DNA from: a bacterium
Lineage (GTDB): Bacteria; Bacillota_I; Bacilli_A; Mycoplasmatales; Mycoplasmoidaceae
Length of the DNA stretch: 64,000 bases
Assembly (NCBI GenBank): GCA_017645255.1
Contig: JAGCPI010000025.1
Coordinates: 4,982-68,981, forward strand
Direction: 5' to 3'
Both the position numbers and the translations under genes were made by a program. The notes below the pieces were generated by a model that had not been told where the DNA came from, did not search any database, and saw only the letters and a list, made by a program, of their open reading frames with translations. Below are positions 1 to 9,918 of this stretch, piece after piece (position 1 is the first letter of the stretch; each line of letters begins with the position of its first letter).

Positions 1-111
1 AAGGACATTGCTGATCATGGATACGCAAAATACCGCAAAGAAGTTGGAACGGAAGATGTCAGTGATGATGAATTTAATAATCAAACTTACCAAGATGAAT
101 TAAAACAATAA
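1..111 (+). CDS. sufC: SufC C-terminus (partial, Fe-S assembly ATPase)
   Basis: Only the last 36 codons lie in the window; the frame is open from base 1 and ends TAA at 109-111. The visible tail (DIADHGYAKYRKEVG followed by an acidic end) fits the extreme C-terminus of a SufC-type ABC ATPase, but no ATPase motif is visible, so the call rests mainly on position. It directly precedes sufD, sufS, sufU and sufB in the order sufCDSUB known from Firmicutes. SufC would power the SufBCD scaffold in the cytoplasm. The next gene starts 3 bases downstream. Confidence 0.6.
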   Translation, partial: KDIADHGYAKYRKEVGTEDVSDDEFNNQTYQDELKQ

Positions 112-113
112 TT

Positions 114-752
114 ATGGATAACGAAATTTACGTAATTAACAACGAAAATGATTTAATTGCTTTGCAAAAACAATTTAAGGATTTTCGCATTAGTAGTCCT
201 GAACAGCAATTAAAATTTACTTTTATTGATTTGAGTCAAATGGATTATGCATTAGATTGAACTTTCCATTTGGAAGAAAACAATAATAAATTAACGGTTA
301 ATTATTTTTGCTTAAATCAAGACCACTTTAAAAAAACAATTAAATTAACTGCCATTCACAACGTGGAACATACTTACTCGTACTTGTTATTCCATGGCAT
401 TAGTTTTCATCATGCTTTTACTAATTTAGGATTATGTTCCAAAAATAATATTAAGCCTTTAGCAAATATTTATAGTGAACAAGAAATTAAGAATGTCATC
501 ATGGATGAATCCGTGTTTAGTGGCATTCCCCAAATTGATGTTGCAAACAATAGTTTTACTAGTGCTCATAAATTATTGGTGGGTACGGTAAACAAGGAAG
601 AAATGTTTTATTTGGATGCTTTAGGCATTGCAAATAGTTTAAATATTTTGTTAAAAACTTTATATAAATCGTTCATTATGGAAAAAAAAGGTGATAATTT
701 AAGTATAGATATATGGAGAGAAATAGAAAATGCCAGTACTAAAAAACTATAA
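114..752 (+). CDS. sufD: SufD-like Fe-S scaffold subunit, short form
   Basis: 212 residues from ATG 114 with one in-frame TGA(Trp) at 258. The C-terminal half carries the SufD/SufB beta-helix end pattern (SAHKLLVGTVNKEEMFYL followed by DALGIANSLN), equivalent to the AHGA..G.LDEE.LFYL..RGI stretch of the family. SufD pairs with SufB and binds SufC to form the cluster scaffold. The protein is about half the usual 400 or so residues because the N-terminal part is missing, so it may be a reduced partner of the full-length SufB encoded downstream. The following sufS starts inside this gene at 730, a 23-base overlap that suggests translational coupling. Confidence 0.8.
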
Positions 753-1938
753 AAAAGATTTTCCTTGATTCGAAAACAACAAGAATTTAGTTTACTTGGA
801 CAATGCTGCTACTACCCTAAAACCAATGTCCATGATCAAAGCTGTTAACGAATATTATGAAAAGTTATCTGCTAATCCTCACAGTGATAATGATTTAGCA
901 ATGAAAGTTAAGAAAGGAATGGATGAAACCAGAAAACTATTAGCAAAATATCTTGAAGCTGACGTAAGTGAAGTATTTTTCACTAGTGGTTCAACTGAAA
1001 GTGTTAGTTTAGTTGCTAATTCCATGTTAGATATTTTGAACGAAGGTGATGAAATCGTTCTAACTTACTTGGAACACGATTCTGATGTAGTTCCATGACT
1101 AAGACTAAAGCAACGCAAGAACGTAAAGTTAGTGTTTGTGGGTAAAGACTCTACTTTCGTTACTGCTCAAGAAATTAAGAATGCTTTAACTCCAAAGACC
1201 CGGTTAGTTTGCTTTACCGGTGCTTCTAACTTACTTGCTGATGAAGTAGACATTCGTAAGATTGTTGAAACCATTAAGGAATTCAACCCAAAGATTTTTG
1301 TGCTTTGCGACACCACACAATACATTGAACACTTCCCAGTAAGATGTCACTACAACAAATTTGACTTCTGCGTTGGTAGCGGTCACAAGATGATCGCTCC
1401 AACTGGAACTGGATTCCTTTACATTAAGAAAGAATGATATGACATCATGACTCCATTAAAATATGGGGGCGACATGAACTCTGAAATTAGTGAAACTGGT
1501 TTCAAATATGCTGCAGGTCCACACAAATTTGAAGGTGGAACTCCAAACGCTGCTGGTTTATATGCTTGAAAAGAATCACTAAAATACTTGCTAGCAATTG
1601 GGGCAGACAAAATTATTAAACGGGAACGGGATTTAAAGGAATACTTCTTAAAACACATGCCAACAAGAAGTGACTTTGTTCTTTACAGTAAGAGTCCAGC
1701 TACCCCATTAATTACCTTTAACTTCATGGATAAAGATGGCAAGCCAATTGACTTCCACAGTGTGGAACGTTACTTTGCTAAGAACAACATTGTTGTTCGT
1801 GGTGGTTTAGCATCTGCTAGCTTAGCAAAATACCCATTACATGTTGATGGAGTAATTAGAGCAAGTATGCTATTCTACAACGATTACGACGATATTGACC
1901 GCTTAATCCAAGCATTAAATAAATTCCCAAAACACTAA
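730..1938 (+). CDS. SufS paralogue 1, cysteine desulfurase fold lacking the catalytic Cys
   Basis: 402 residues from ATG 730, which overlaps the sufD end; TGA codons encode Trp. It is a class V aminotransferase-fold, group II cysteine desulfurase: N-terminal VYLDNAATTLKP, EHDSDVVPW near the PLP His, D-x-x-Q, and PLP lysine K220 in VGSGHKM. It keeps the cross-subunit motif KFEGGTPN (T271) and both substrate-carboxylate Arg positions (R357 and the Arg of IRASM). In the mobile loop the catalytic Cys is replaced by Ser362 (RGGLASAS). His343 aligns with the His that binds the zinc of SufU in Bacillus. Many codons end in C, unlike the next copy, which hints at higher expression. Desulfurase activity by itself is unlikely; see the finding on the pair. 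Confidence 0.85.
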
Positions 1939-1979
1939 TTAATCATAAAAAAATTAGTAATTAGGATTACAACAAAAGG

Positions 1980-3173
1980 ATGAAACAAGTAAAAACAACA
2001 AAGACCAATTGAAGACAATATTTCCCATGGTTTGAATTACACAAAAATTTAGTTTATCTTGATAACGCTGCTACCAGTTTAAAACCATTAGCAATGATTA
2101 AGAAAGTTAATTGGTATTTAGAAAATGTCAATGCATTTGCTACTGCTAATCCAATAACTAAAAATGATGTCATTGCTAACAAGTGTTTTAAAGCGGGAAA
2201 AAAATCCCTTGCTAAATTCTTACAAGCAAATGAAAATGAAGTACTGTACAGTACAGGTAGTACAGAATCGCTAAACTTCATTGCTGATTTGCTTTATGAT
2301 CAATTAAATCCAGGGGATGAAATTGTCATTCATTACATGGAACATGGATCTAATTTACTTCCATGATATAAACTACGGGACCGCAAACAAATCAAGATTG
2401 TTTTAGTCGGAAAAGAAGAAGTTATTCCATCCCCGCAATTGTATGCAAGTGCAATTACAAATAAAACTAAAATCGTGGCTTTTGCAGGTGCAAGTAATTT
2501 ACTTGCAAATTGAATTGATGTCCAAAAAGTAGTGGCAAGTGTTAAAGCAGTTAATCCAAATATTTGGTGCGTAGTTGATGCTACTCAACAACTTGAACAC
2601 TTCCCAGCTGATTGTCACAAAACTAATTGTGACTTTCTTGTAGGAAGTGCTCATAAGTTAGTTGGCCCAACTGGTTTAGGTTTTACTTACATCAGTTTAA
2701 ATGCCCAACAACGCTTAAACTTTGACTTAACAACATATGAAACTAGTCACTATGCTGATTATGATATGCCAGCCATTGTTGGTTTTGATGCTTCATTGCA
2801 ATTATGGAACAAAATTGGCTACCGTAACATCATTAAGCATGAAAAAGAATTAAAAGAATACTTTTTGAAGCACGTAAATTTATCAAAAATCATTTTGTAC
2901 ACTCCAAGTGTTAATTCCCCATTAATTACTTTCAATATGTACAATAGCAAACACCAAATAATTGATGGGCAAGATATTGAATATTATCTAGGCAAAAAGG
3001 GAATTTTTTGCCGTAGTTCATTATCATGTGCAAAACTAGCTTGTTATCCATTACATGCTCATTCCGTAGTAAGAGCTAGTGTAATGTTCTACAACAACCG
3101 CAGTGATATTGATAAGTTAATTAAAGCAATTAATGATTTCAGACCAGGAGATGAATTAAATGGACTTGTATAA
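1980..3173 (+). CDS. sufS: SufS paralogue 2, retains catalytic Cys but lacks the FExGTPN segment
   Basis: 397 residues from ATG 1980, preceded by an AAAAGG-like RBS. Same fold as its neighbour: VYLDNAATSLKP, EHGSNLLPW, VDATQQ and PLP lysine K226 in GSAHKL. The mobile loop holds Cys350 (CRSSLSC), five residues after Arg345, the spacing of the catalytic Cys in SufS. Between K226 and KEYFLKH it is 17 residues shorter than paralogue 1 and has no GGxM or FExGTPN, the segment that reaches into the partner's active site in known dimers. Gln331 stands where Bacillus SufS has the SufU-docking His. It overlaps sufU by 14 bases. It is the likely sulfur-donating subunit, probably needing a partner. Confidence 0.85.
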
Positions 3174-3630
3174 TGATAAGAACTTTGTGCGTTCTTTAAT
3201 TATTGATCATGCCACGCGACCAGTTAATTTAATCACCAAAGATCAAGTTCCTCTTTCAGATAATACCTTTTGCTATAAAACTATTACTGACACATGCACT
3301 GATGACTTGACATTAGTTTTAAGTACTAATGCATCAACAATCATTGGTGCATCTTTTTATGGCATCGGATGTGCAATTAGCACCTCTTCCATCGATTTAT
3401 TATGCAATCAACTGATTAATAAAAATTTAGATGATGCCCAACAAATTCTTGCTGCCTATTTTCAAATGATTGAAGATGGACAAGTAACAAACGACCAACT
3501 ACTAGGTGATTTAGTAGTTTTTAAAAATATTTATAAACAACAAAATCGCATTATGTGTGCAAAAAGTTGTGCACTAAGTGCAACAAAAATAATTAACGAT
3601 ATTAAGAACCATGAGCATGAAAATAATTAA
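3160..3630 (+). CDS. sufU: SufU, zinc-dependent sulfurtransferase
   Basis: 156 residues, starting inside sufS2 and ending inside sufB. The IscU/SufU fold is shown by three conserved Cys positions and the zinc Asp: C46-T-D48 (usually CGD), C71 in GIGCAISTSS, and a Cys in NRIMCAKSC. In Firmicutes SufU accepts persulfide from SufS through ligand exchange at the zinc and passes it to SufBCD. All zinc ligands look intact, so the protein should be active; Thr for Gly in CGD is the one departure noted. Position between sufS and sufB matches the canonical operon. Confidence 0.88.
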   Translation: MDLYNDKNFVRSLIIDHATRPVNLITKDQVPLSDNTFCYKTITDTCTDDLTLVLSTNASTIIGASFYGIGCAISTSSIDLLCNQLINKNLDDAQQILAAYFQMIEDGQVTNDQLLGDLVVFKNIYKQQNRIMCAKSCALSATKIINDIKNHEHENN

Positions 3631-4957
3631 CACTGGCTTTGGTATTAATGAAAATACCATTCGCCAAATTTCAAAACTAAAGAATGAACCAGAGTGAATG
3701 TTAAAATTTCGCTTAAATGGTTATCATGATTTTGAACGCTTAAGTATTCCTAAATGAGGTCCTAATCTTTCTTTCTTAGACTTTGATAAATTTATTTACT
3801 ATTCCAAATATGACACCACGAAGCAAAAGAAATGAGAAGATTTACCTGCAAACATTCGCGATACGTTTGAAAAACTGCATGTTAACCAAGAAGAAGCCAA
3901 ATATTTAAACGGATTAGAAACTCAACTTGATAGTGAAATGGTTTACTCCCAAGTATTTAAAGAAACTGCTTTAAAGAATGTTATTTATACTGACCTTGAC
4001 AGTGCTGTAAAAAAATATCCCGAATTAGTCCAAAAATATTTAGGAAAATTAATTTACAGTAAAGAACATAAATTTGCTGCTTTAAATGCGGCAGTTTGAT
4101 CAGGGGGAACTTTTATATACGTTCCAAAAAATACCACTGTAAATTTACCATTACACACTTACTTTCGAATCAATAATAAAAACGTGGGGCAATTTGAACG
4201 AACTTTAATCATTGTTGATGATAATAGTTCCTTGCAATACATTGAAGGATGCACAGCTCCAATCTATAGTGAAGATAATTTACACGCTGCATGTGTGGAA
4301 GTATATGTTGGTAAAAATTCCAAGATGCAATATACCACAGTGCAAAACTGAAGCGATAACGTGTTAAATTTAGTAACCAAACGTGCGAAAGTTGATTCAT
4401 ATGGTTACATGTCTTGAATTGATGGTAATTTAGGATCACGCATTAACATGAAATATCCTTGCACAATTTTAAGTGGAGAATATGCTAGTGCGGAATGTGT
4501 GTCAATTGCAGTAAGCCATAAAAACATTGAACAAGACACTGGTGCAAAAATGATTCATGTGGCCCCTCACACTCGTAGTACCATTATTTCGAAAACAATT
4601 GCTAGTGGTAATGGAATTGCTAACTACCGTGGTTGAGTAGAAATTAAAAAAGACGCATTTAATAGTTATGCCCACGTTAAGTGTGATTCGTTGTTTTTAA
4701 ATGAAGAAAGTAAAGGTTTAACTTACCCTTATGAATCAATTCAAAACAGTACTTCAACTGTTGAACATGAAGCATACATTAGTAAGTTAAACCAAGAAAA
4801 TATGTTCTACTTAACGTCCTTAGGGATTGACCACGATACCGCTAAGAATTTAATGTTAGTAGGTTTTATTGCTCCATTTTCCAACAAACTTCCATTGGAA
4901 TACAGCATTGAATTGAATCGGTTATTAGAACTAAATATTGATAAGGACGATGATTAA
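3611..4957 (+). CDS. sufB: SufB, Fe-S cluster scaffold subunit
   Basis: 448 residues from ATG 3611 (a second in-frame ATG is two codons on), overlapping sufU by 20 bases. The N-terminus has the SufB signature: ISKLKNEPEWMLKFRLN, then IPKWGPNL and a LDFDKFIYY-like stretch. The C-terminal beta-helix end keeps the Cys in KCDSLFLNE and the VEHEAYISKL/MFYLTSLGI pattern, matching the Cys and Glu-His region used for cluster building in E. coli SufB. Several TGA codons read as Trp. Length is normal for the family, unlike the shortened SufD. It closes the suf operon; proS follows after 9 bases. Confidence 0.93.
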
Positions 4958-4966
4958 TAATTAATT

Positions 4967-6424
4967 ATGGAAAATAATAACCAACCAAAAAATAATTCGC
5001 AAAATAGTGCTATTACACCCCAAGAAATTAATTTTGCTAAATGGTATGATGATGTACTAAAAAATGCTGATTTAATTCACTATTCTGAAGTTAAAGGAAC
5101 CGTCATTTTTAATCCAAATGCCACGGTGATTTGAGAAAAAATTAAGGCAAAAATTGATCAATACTTTAAGCCATTAGGCATTAAAAATTTAATGATGCCA
5201 ACCTTAATTCCTTACGAAGATTTCTTATTAGAAAAGCAACATTTATCTGGTTTTGCCCCAGAAATGTTTATTGTTACTAAAAACACAGTGGGTCAAGAAG
5301 GTTCTGCATTAGATTCACAAAAACTGGTTTTACGACCAACCAGTGAAATTTTATTCTGTCGATATTTCAAAGATACCTTAGTATCTTATTCTCAACTTCC
5401 ATTCAAATTTAATCAATGAGCAAATGTCTTTCGAGTTGAAAAAAATACCCGGCCATTTTTGCGAACCAGTGAATTTTATTGGCAAGAAATGCATTCCATT
5501 CATGCCAGTGAACAAGAAGCCATTGATTTTGCTAAAAAATTAAATGAAGTTTATACCCAATTCATTGAAAATGATTTAAATATTCCGGTTTTAAACGGCA
5601 CGAAAACTGAATATGAACGATTTGCTGGTGCTGAACAAACCTATACGTGTGAAGCATTAATGCCTGATGGCCAAGCATTGCAATGTGCAACATCACACTT
5701 TTTAGGCCAAAACTTTGTTAAGCCTTATAAAGTGATGTACCGGGATGAAAACAATGAAGTAGTTTATCCTTACCAAACATCAGCAGGAATTTCAACCCGC
5801 ATCATTGGAGCAATTATTATGACTCATAGTGATAATAAAGGTTTGGTATTACCATGAAGTGTTGCTTTCATTCGGTTTGCAATTTGTTTGCTTAACAGCA
5901 CAGATGAAATGCTAGCATATGCAAATAAATTAAAAGAATTACTTCATGATGAAGATACCGTCATTGACCAAGAAAATAAAGGTTTAGGCTTTAAGATTAA
6001 GAAGTATGAAGCTTTGGGTTGCCCATTTATTTTACTAATTGGTAAAAAAGAAATGGAAACAAATAGCATTACTGTAATTAATCGGCTTGATGACGTAAAA
6101 ATTACTTATACGGTTAGTGATTTCATTGCTAAATTACCAAGTTTGATTGGGCAATATAACCAATTACTAAGAACAAAAGCTAATAAGATTCTTGATAATG
6201 GAATTGAAGTTTGTCATACTTTAGATGAAGTAAAACAAGCCATTGCCAACAAACACATTGCTTTAGCTCCATGAGCAGGTAGTGTGGAAGAAGAAAAGCA
6301 ATTTAAAAAAGAAACTACTTTTAGCACCCGGTGCATTAAAGAAGAAGTTAAAGATCCTAACTTAAAGTGCATTTACACCAATAAACCTGCAGTTTATTGA
6401 GTATATTTTGCAAAAGCATATTAA
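4967..6424 (+). CDS. proS: Prolyl-tRNA synthetase, eukaryote/archaea-like type
   Basis: 485 residues from ATG 4967. It charges tRNA-Pro with proline. Class II motifs are visible: motif 2 region WANVFRVEKNTRPFLRTSEF and motif 3 with GISTRIIGAIIMTHSDNKG. Length and the C-terminal end (VYWVYFAKAY) fit the archaeal/eukaryotic-like ProRS without the inserted editing domain, the type usual in mollicutes. In-frame TGA codons encode Trp. It starts 9 bases after sufB and may be co-transcribed with the suf operon. Confidence 0.95.
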
Positions 6425-6461
6425 TAACTAATATAATTATTAAAAATAGAGAACTATTACT

Positions 6462-6755
6462 ATGGATAATACAACTAATAATAATTATTCAGTGACTAGT
6501 TTGTTCACGTCTGATCAAATCAAGAAATTAAATGACATTTTTCAAAAGCAAAAAATTAATTTAAATGTTACTGACCCTAAACAACTAGATAAAAAGTTAG
6601 TTGACTTTGGAATTGATTCATTATCAGTATTACCATTAATTCTTGATATTGAAAAAGATTTCAACATTCATCTTGATGACGATAAACTAGCAAATATTAC
6701 TGATCTTCGTAGTTTACTTGATCTAATTTATGATACTATCCATCATAAACAATAA
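6462..6755 (+). CDS. acpP: Acyl carrier protein
   Basis: 97 residues. The phosphopantetheine attachment motif FGIDSLSVLPL is present with the modified Ser in DSL, followed by the acidic helix typical of ACP. It is somewhat longer than the usual 75-85 residues because of an N-terminal extension of about 15 residues. ACP carries acyl chains for phospholipid synthesis; the enzyme that activates it (acpS) is at 42763-43155. It lies 37 bases after proS and is followed by a small hairpin before the tRNA gene. Confidence 0.93.
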   Translation: MDNTTNNNYSVTSLFTSDQIKKLNDIFQKQKINLNVTDPKQLDKKLVDFGIDSLSVLPLILDIEKDFNIHLDDDKLANITDLRSLLDLIYDTIHHKQ

Positions 6756-6792
6756 AAAAAGTTAAATTTTTTTAATTTTGCTTTAAAATTAT

Positions 6793-6817
6793 AGAAGGTA
6801 GCTCCTTCTTTAATTTT
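6793..6817 (+). terminator. Small hairpin between acpP and tRNA-Trp
   Basis: AGAAGG, loop TAGCT, CCTTCT, then TTAATTTT. A 6-bp stem with a T-rich tail could end the acpP transcript; it could also be part of a tRNA leader. Confidence 0.4.
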
Positions 6818-6893
6818 AGGGGTATAGTTCAATTGGTAGAACGGCGGACTTCAAATCCGCGTGTTATGGGTTCAAGTCCTGTTACCCCTGCCA
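6818..6893 (+). tRNA. tRNA-Trp (anticodon UCA, reads UGA and UGG)
   Basis: Full cloverleaf: 7-bp acceptor AGGGGTA/TACCCCT, discriminator G, encoded CCA, D-arm with AGTTCAATTGGTAGA, anticodon stem GCGGA/TCCGC with loop CTTCAAA (anticodon TCA), and a T-arm with GGTTCAAGTCC. UCA pairs with UGA and by wobble with UGG, matching the many in-frame TGA codons at Trp positions throughout the window. Only this tRNA gene was found in the window. Confidence 0.97.
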
Positions 6894-6900
6894 GAAAATA

Positions 6901-6932
6901 AAAATAGTGGAATTTAACCTCCACTATTTTTT
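6901..6932. terminator. Bidirectional terminator between tRNA-Trp and ktrA
   Basis: An 11-bp perfect stem AAAATAGTGGA/TCCACTATTTT with T runs on both strands. It lies between the convergent tRNA and ktrA genes and can serve both. Confidence 0.75.
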
Positions 6933-6942
6933 ATTTAATTCT

Positions 6943-7611
6943 TTATTCAGAAGTTGGTTCCTTATAAAAGAAATTCATGAGTTGGGGTAAAGTACTACTT
7001 TCACATGCCATATACAAAATATCGCCCATTTGGATTTTTTGTAAAATAGTTGATAGAATAATCCGGTTTCCTCTTTTTACCCCAATCAATTGGACAAATG
7101 GTAGTTTGTCTTTAACCTCATCAACTGGCATCGAATTAATTTTGTTCACAAATACTTTGACTAAACTGTAATTACTACCAATAAATGAATCATTGACATC
7201 AGTATGACTTGCTAATTGACTAGCAAGAATTTGTGCACTATCAATTTCAGGTGTAATTACGTTGGTGGCACCTATACTTATTAAAATTCGCCGTTGCACT
7301 GAACTGTTTGCATAGGCATATATATTTGCAATCTTTAATTCATGCAAGTTATTACATACGTATACTGAAGTTTCAAATGACTTAATTGCTACAATCACGG
7401 TGTCAAGGTCTTGAATTCCTAATGACTTCAAAGTATTAATATCAGTAGCATCAGCACAAATTACATTTTCAAATTGGTTATTTAATTTATTAATAATGCT
7501 TTCATTTTCATCAATCACCATTACTAATTTATTTAAATTTTTTAAGTTATTAGCTAGAGCTAACCCAAAAGTGTTCATGCCAATAATACAAATTAAATTA
7601 TTCTTATTCAT
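6943..7611 (-). CDS. KtrA/TrkA-type K+ channel regulatory subunit
   Basis: 222 residues with an N-terminal RCK/TrkA-N Rossmann domain (CIIGMNTFGLALANNL, then MVIDENE and ADATD) and a C-terminal TrkA-C half after about residue 140. It gates the membrane K+ translocator by binding nucleotide on the cytoplasmic side. The usual GxGxxG reads GMNTFG, so Asn replaces the middle Gly. It is transcribed divergently from the translocator gene starting at 7709, a 97-base shared promoter region. KtrA or KtrC are the likely equivalents. Confidence 0.88.
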   Translation of the reverse strand: MNKNNLICIIGMNTFGLALANNLKNLNKLVMVIDENESIINKLNNQFENVICADATDINTLKSLGIQDLDTVIVAIKSFETSVYVCNNLHELKIANIYAYANSSVQRRILISIGATNVITPEIDSAQILASQLASHTDVNDSFIGSNYSLVKVFVNKINSMPVDEVKDKLPFVQLIGVKRGNRIILSTILQKIQMGDILYMACESSTLPQLMNFFYKEPTSE

Positions 7612-7708
7612 ATAAATTACTTATTAATTTTGATAATTTTATAAAATATGTAAAGCGATAAAATTATTAAACATTGTTATATTTTATTAATTATATTAAG
7701 ATATAGTT

Positions 7709-9334
7709 ATGCATTTGAATAATAACTGAAATAATGTCAGCAAAAAATTTTGAAAAAAATTTAAGCAGTGGTTTAACGCATTTATTAAACCTAATACTTT
7801 TCAATTCATTTTAATTTGGTACGCAGTCTTTTGCCTCGTAGGTGCTGGATTGTTAATGAGTAGTGCTGCTGTTAACTGGGGAACAGTTACCAACCAAAAT
7901 CATTATAACTTTTGAAGTGCGTTATTTACTGCTACGAGTGCTTTTAGTGATACGGGTTTAGTAGTTACACCAACTGACACTACGTTTAAGCCGTTTGGAC
8001 AAGTCGTGATTTATTTATTGATTTTATTCGGGGGAGTGGGATTATTTGTCTTATTTATTTTGCTTTACCGTTCGTTCTTCCCTAAACAAAAATTACGGTT
8101 TAATACAATTGTTGTCTTACAATCAGAACGGGGTGGAGAAACCTTAAACAATGTAATTAAACTAATTGTTTCTGGAGTTGTTTTTATTATGTGTTTAAAC
8201 ATTGTTTGTTCCTTACTGTTAATGTTCTGCTTTTATTACATTCCTGCTCACTTACCAATTAGTATTCCTACCACTCATAATTATGCTGATCCTTATTATG
8301 TTGGATTTAGTGCTTATCATTACGAACGAGTTTATCATCACTGAACTTGATCATTTTGAAACGGAATGTTTGATTCAATTTCTGCTTTAGATAATGCTGG
8401 GTTTAGTTTGTTTGGTGAATCATCAATGACGGCATACCGCAATGGAATTGGAGTAATTGTTCAATTTATTTTAATGAGTGAATGATTTATTGGGGGAATT
8501 GGTTATCCGGTAATTTATGAATTATATTTATACTTTAAGAGTAAAATCAAACATACCCCCTTTAAATTCTCTTTATTTTCAAAAATATGCCTAATTGGTT
8601 TTTTTAGTTTATTAGCAATTTCAACTTGTTTAGCTTACATATTTGCTTACAGTGGAAATAGTTTAAGCAATGCTTATTCATTAATTAATGTAAAAAATTA
8701 TGATCCATATGGACATTTAAATACGATTTACAGTCCGTGGGGAGTAAACCCAAATGCAAATAAGAACTGAGCAATTTTTTGAAATTGTGCATCTACTAGA
8801 AGTGCTGGGTTTGATTCATATAATTTAAATACAAATAGTCAATCATCAAAAATCTTATATACGATTTTAATGTACATTGGTTCTTCTCCTTCCTCAACCG
8901 GAGGAGGAATCCGCATTACTACCTTCATTATTGTTTTATGTTCATTATTTATTAAATTTGGTGGTAGAGATAAAATTGTAATGTTTAAAAAGCAAATTAG
9001 TCAAAGTACCATTAGCGATAGCTTTTTAGTAATGACTTTTGCAATCATCTTAATTATTATTACTAGTTTCGTGGTACACTTTACTTATTATGGACCAAAT
9101 AAAGAACTTAATAATTACATTAATGACTTCTTTGTCGTAAGTAGTGCGTTTGGTACTTGTGGATTAAGTTTAGGTAACTTATTAAACTACTTACACTGGG
9201 GAGGAATCTTATTTTTAATTATTACCATGTTTATTGGTCAATTAGGAGTAGGTAGTGCTATTTTAGCAGTATCACGCAAACATGGTAAGGATAGTAATTA
9301 TAGTTTACCAGTGGAAAACGTAAAGGTTGGATAA
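7709..9334 (+). CDS. KtrB/TrkH-type K+ uptake translocator
   Basis: 541 residues with many membrane segments. Four pore-loop filters are visible, each with its conserved Gly: SAFSDTGLV (about residue 77), LDNAGFSLFG (about 227), TRSAGFDS (about 363) and FGTCGLSLG (about 481). The sequence GSSPSSTGGGIR is also typical of TrkH/KtrB. The start at ATG 7709 gives a basic, Trp-rich N-terminus before the first membrane helix. It works with the KtrA-like subunit encoded divergently. The stop overlaps the start of the next gene by one base. Confidence 0.93.
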
Positions 9335-9915
9335 TGGGAAAATTAATTAACAAAACAAAAAATTTACCAAGTACTTCCCAAGCTGATACGCTTGGAGACA
9401 AATACTTATTATTTTTTAAAAAATGAATGCGATGGTTTGTGGTCGTTGTTATTTGCTGTACCATCTGACAATTCATCTTTATGTTTATTATTATTTTTCA
9501 CCATACCATCACTGGACAATTATGCATTATGCAGTATTTAATGTTTAGTTTTAGTGTCATCATTGGTGGGTTGATTATGTATCCAACATATATTTATGCT
9601 AATAAAGCATTTTATTGTAATATTGCCCTGCTTGTTTGTCAGTTATTATTTTTATGTTTTATCATTCCAACAAATTTATATTTTTGAGCTAACTTTAGTG
9701 CAACTAGAATTAACGATGTAAAAATGCACATTACCATTGATCTAACGCACCCTGAATATGTTTATACTGCTTGCTCGTTATGATTTGATTTCATTTTTAG
9801 TGCGGGAGGAATTATGTGTGCCACCTTCTTGTATTACTATGTAGCAAAAAATTCTACCCATCCTTGAAAAGTCCGGGTAGAACATGAAACCGTGATTTCA
9901 AAACCACGCAATTAA
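9334..9915 (+). CDS. Unknown membrane protein coupled to ktrB
   Basis: 193 residues from ATG 9334, sharing one base with the ktrB stop (TAATG), so translation is probably coupled. About four hydrophobic segments can be seen: WFVVVVICCTIW, a long one around FIIIFHHTI to VIIGGLIMYP, IALLVCQLLFLCFII, and one near the C-terminus. TGA codons give Trp. The C-terminus is basic. I do not recognise the family; the coupling suggests an accessory role in K+ transport or membrane physiology. Confidence 0.7.
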
Positions 9916-9918
9916 TTT

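Noticed and set aside
796..1938. Three separate ORFs suggesting a broken first sufS gene
   Set aside because: The breaks are in-frame TGA codons at Trp positions; with UGA read as Trp it is one intact 402-residue gene starting at 730.
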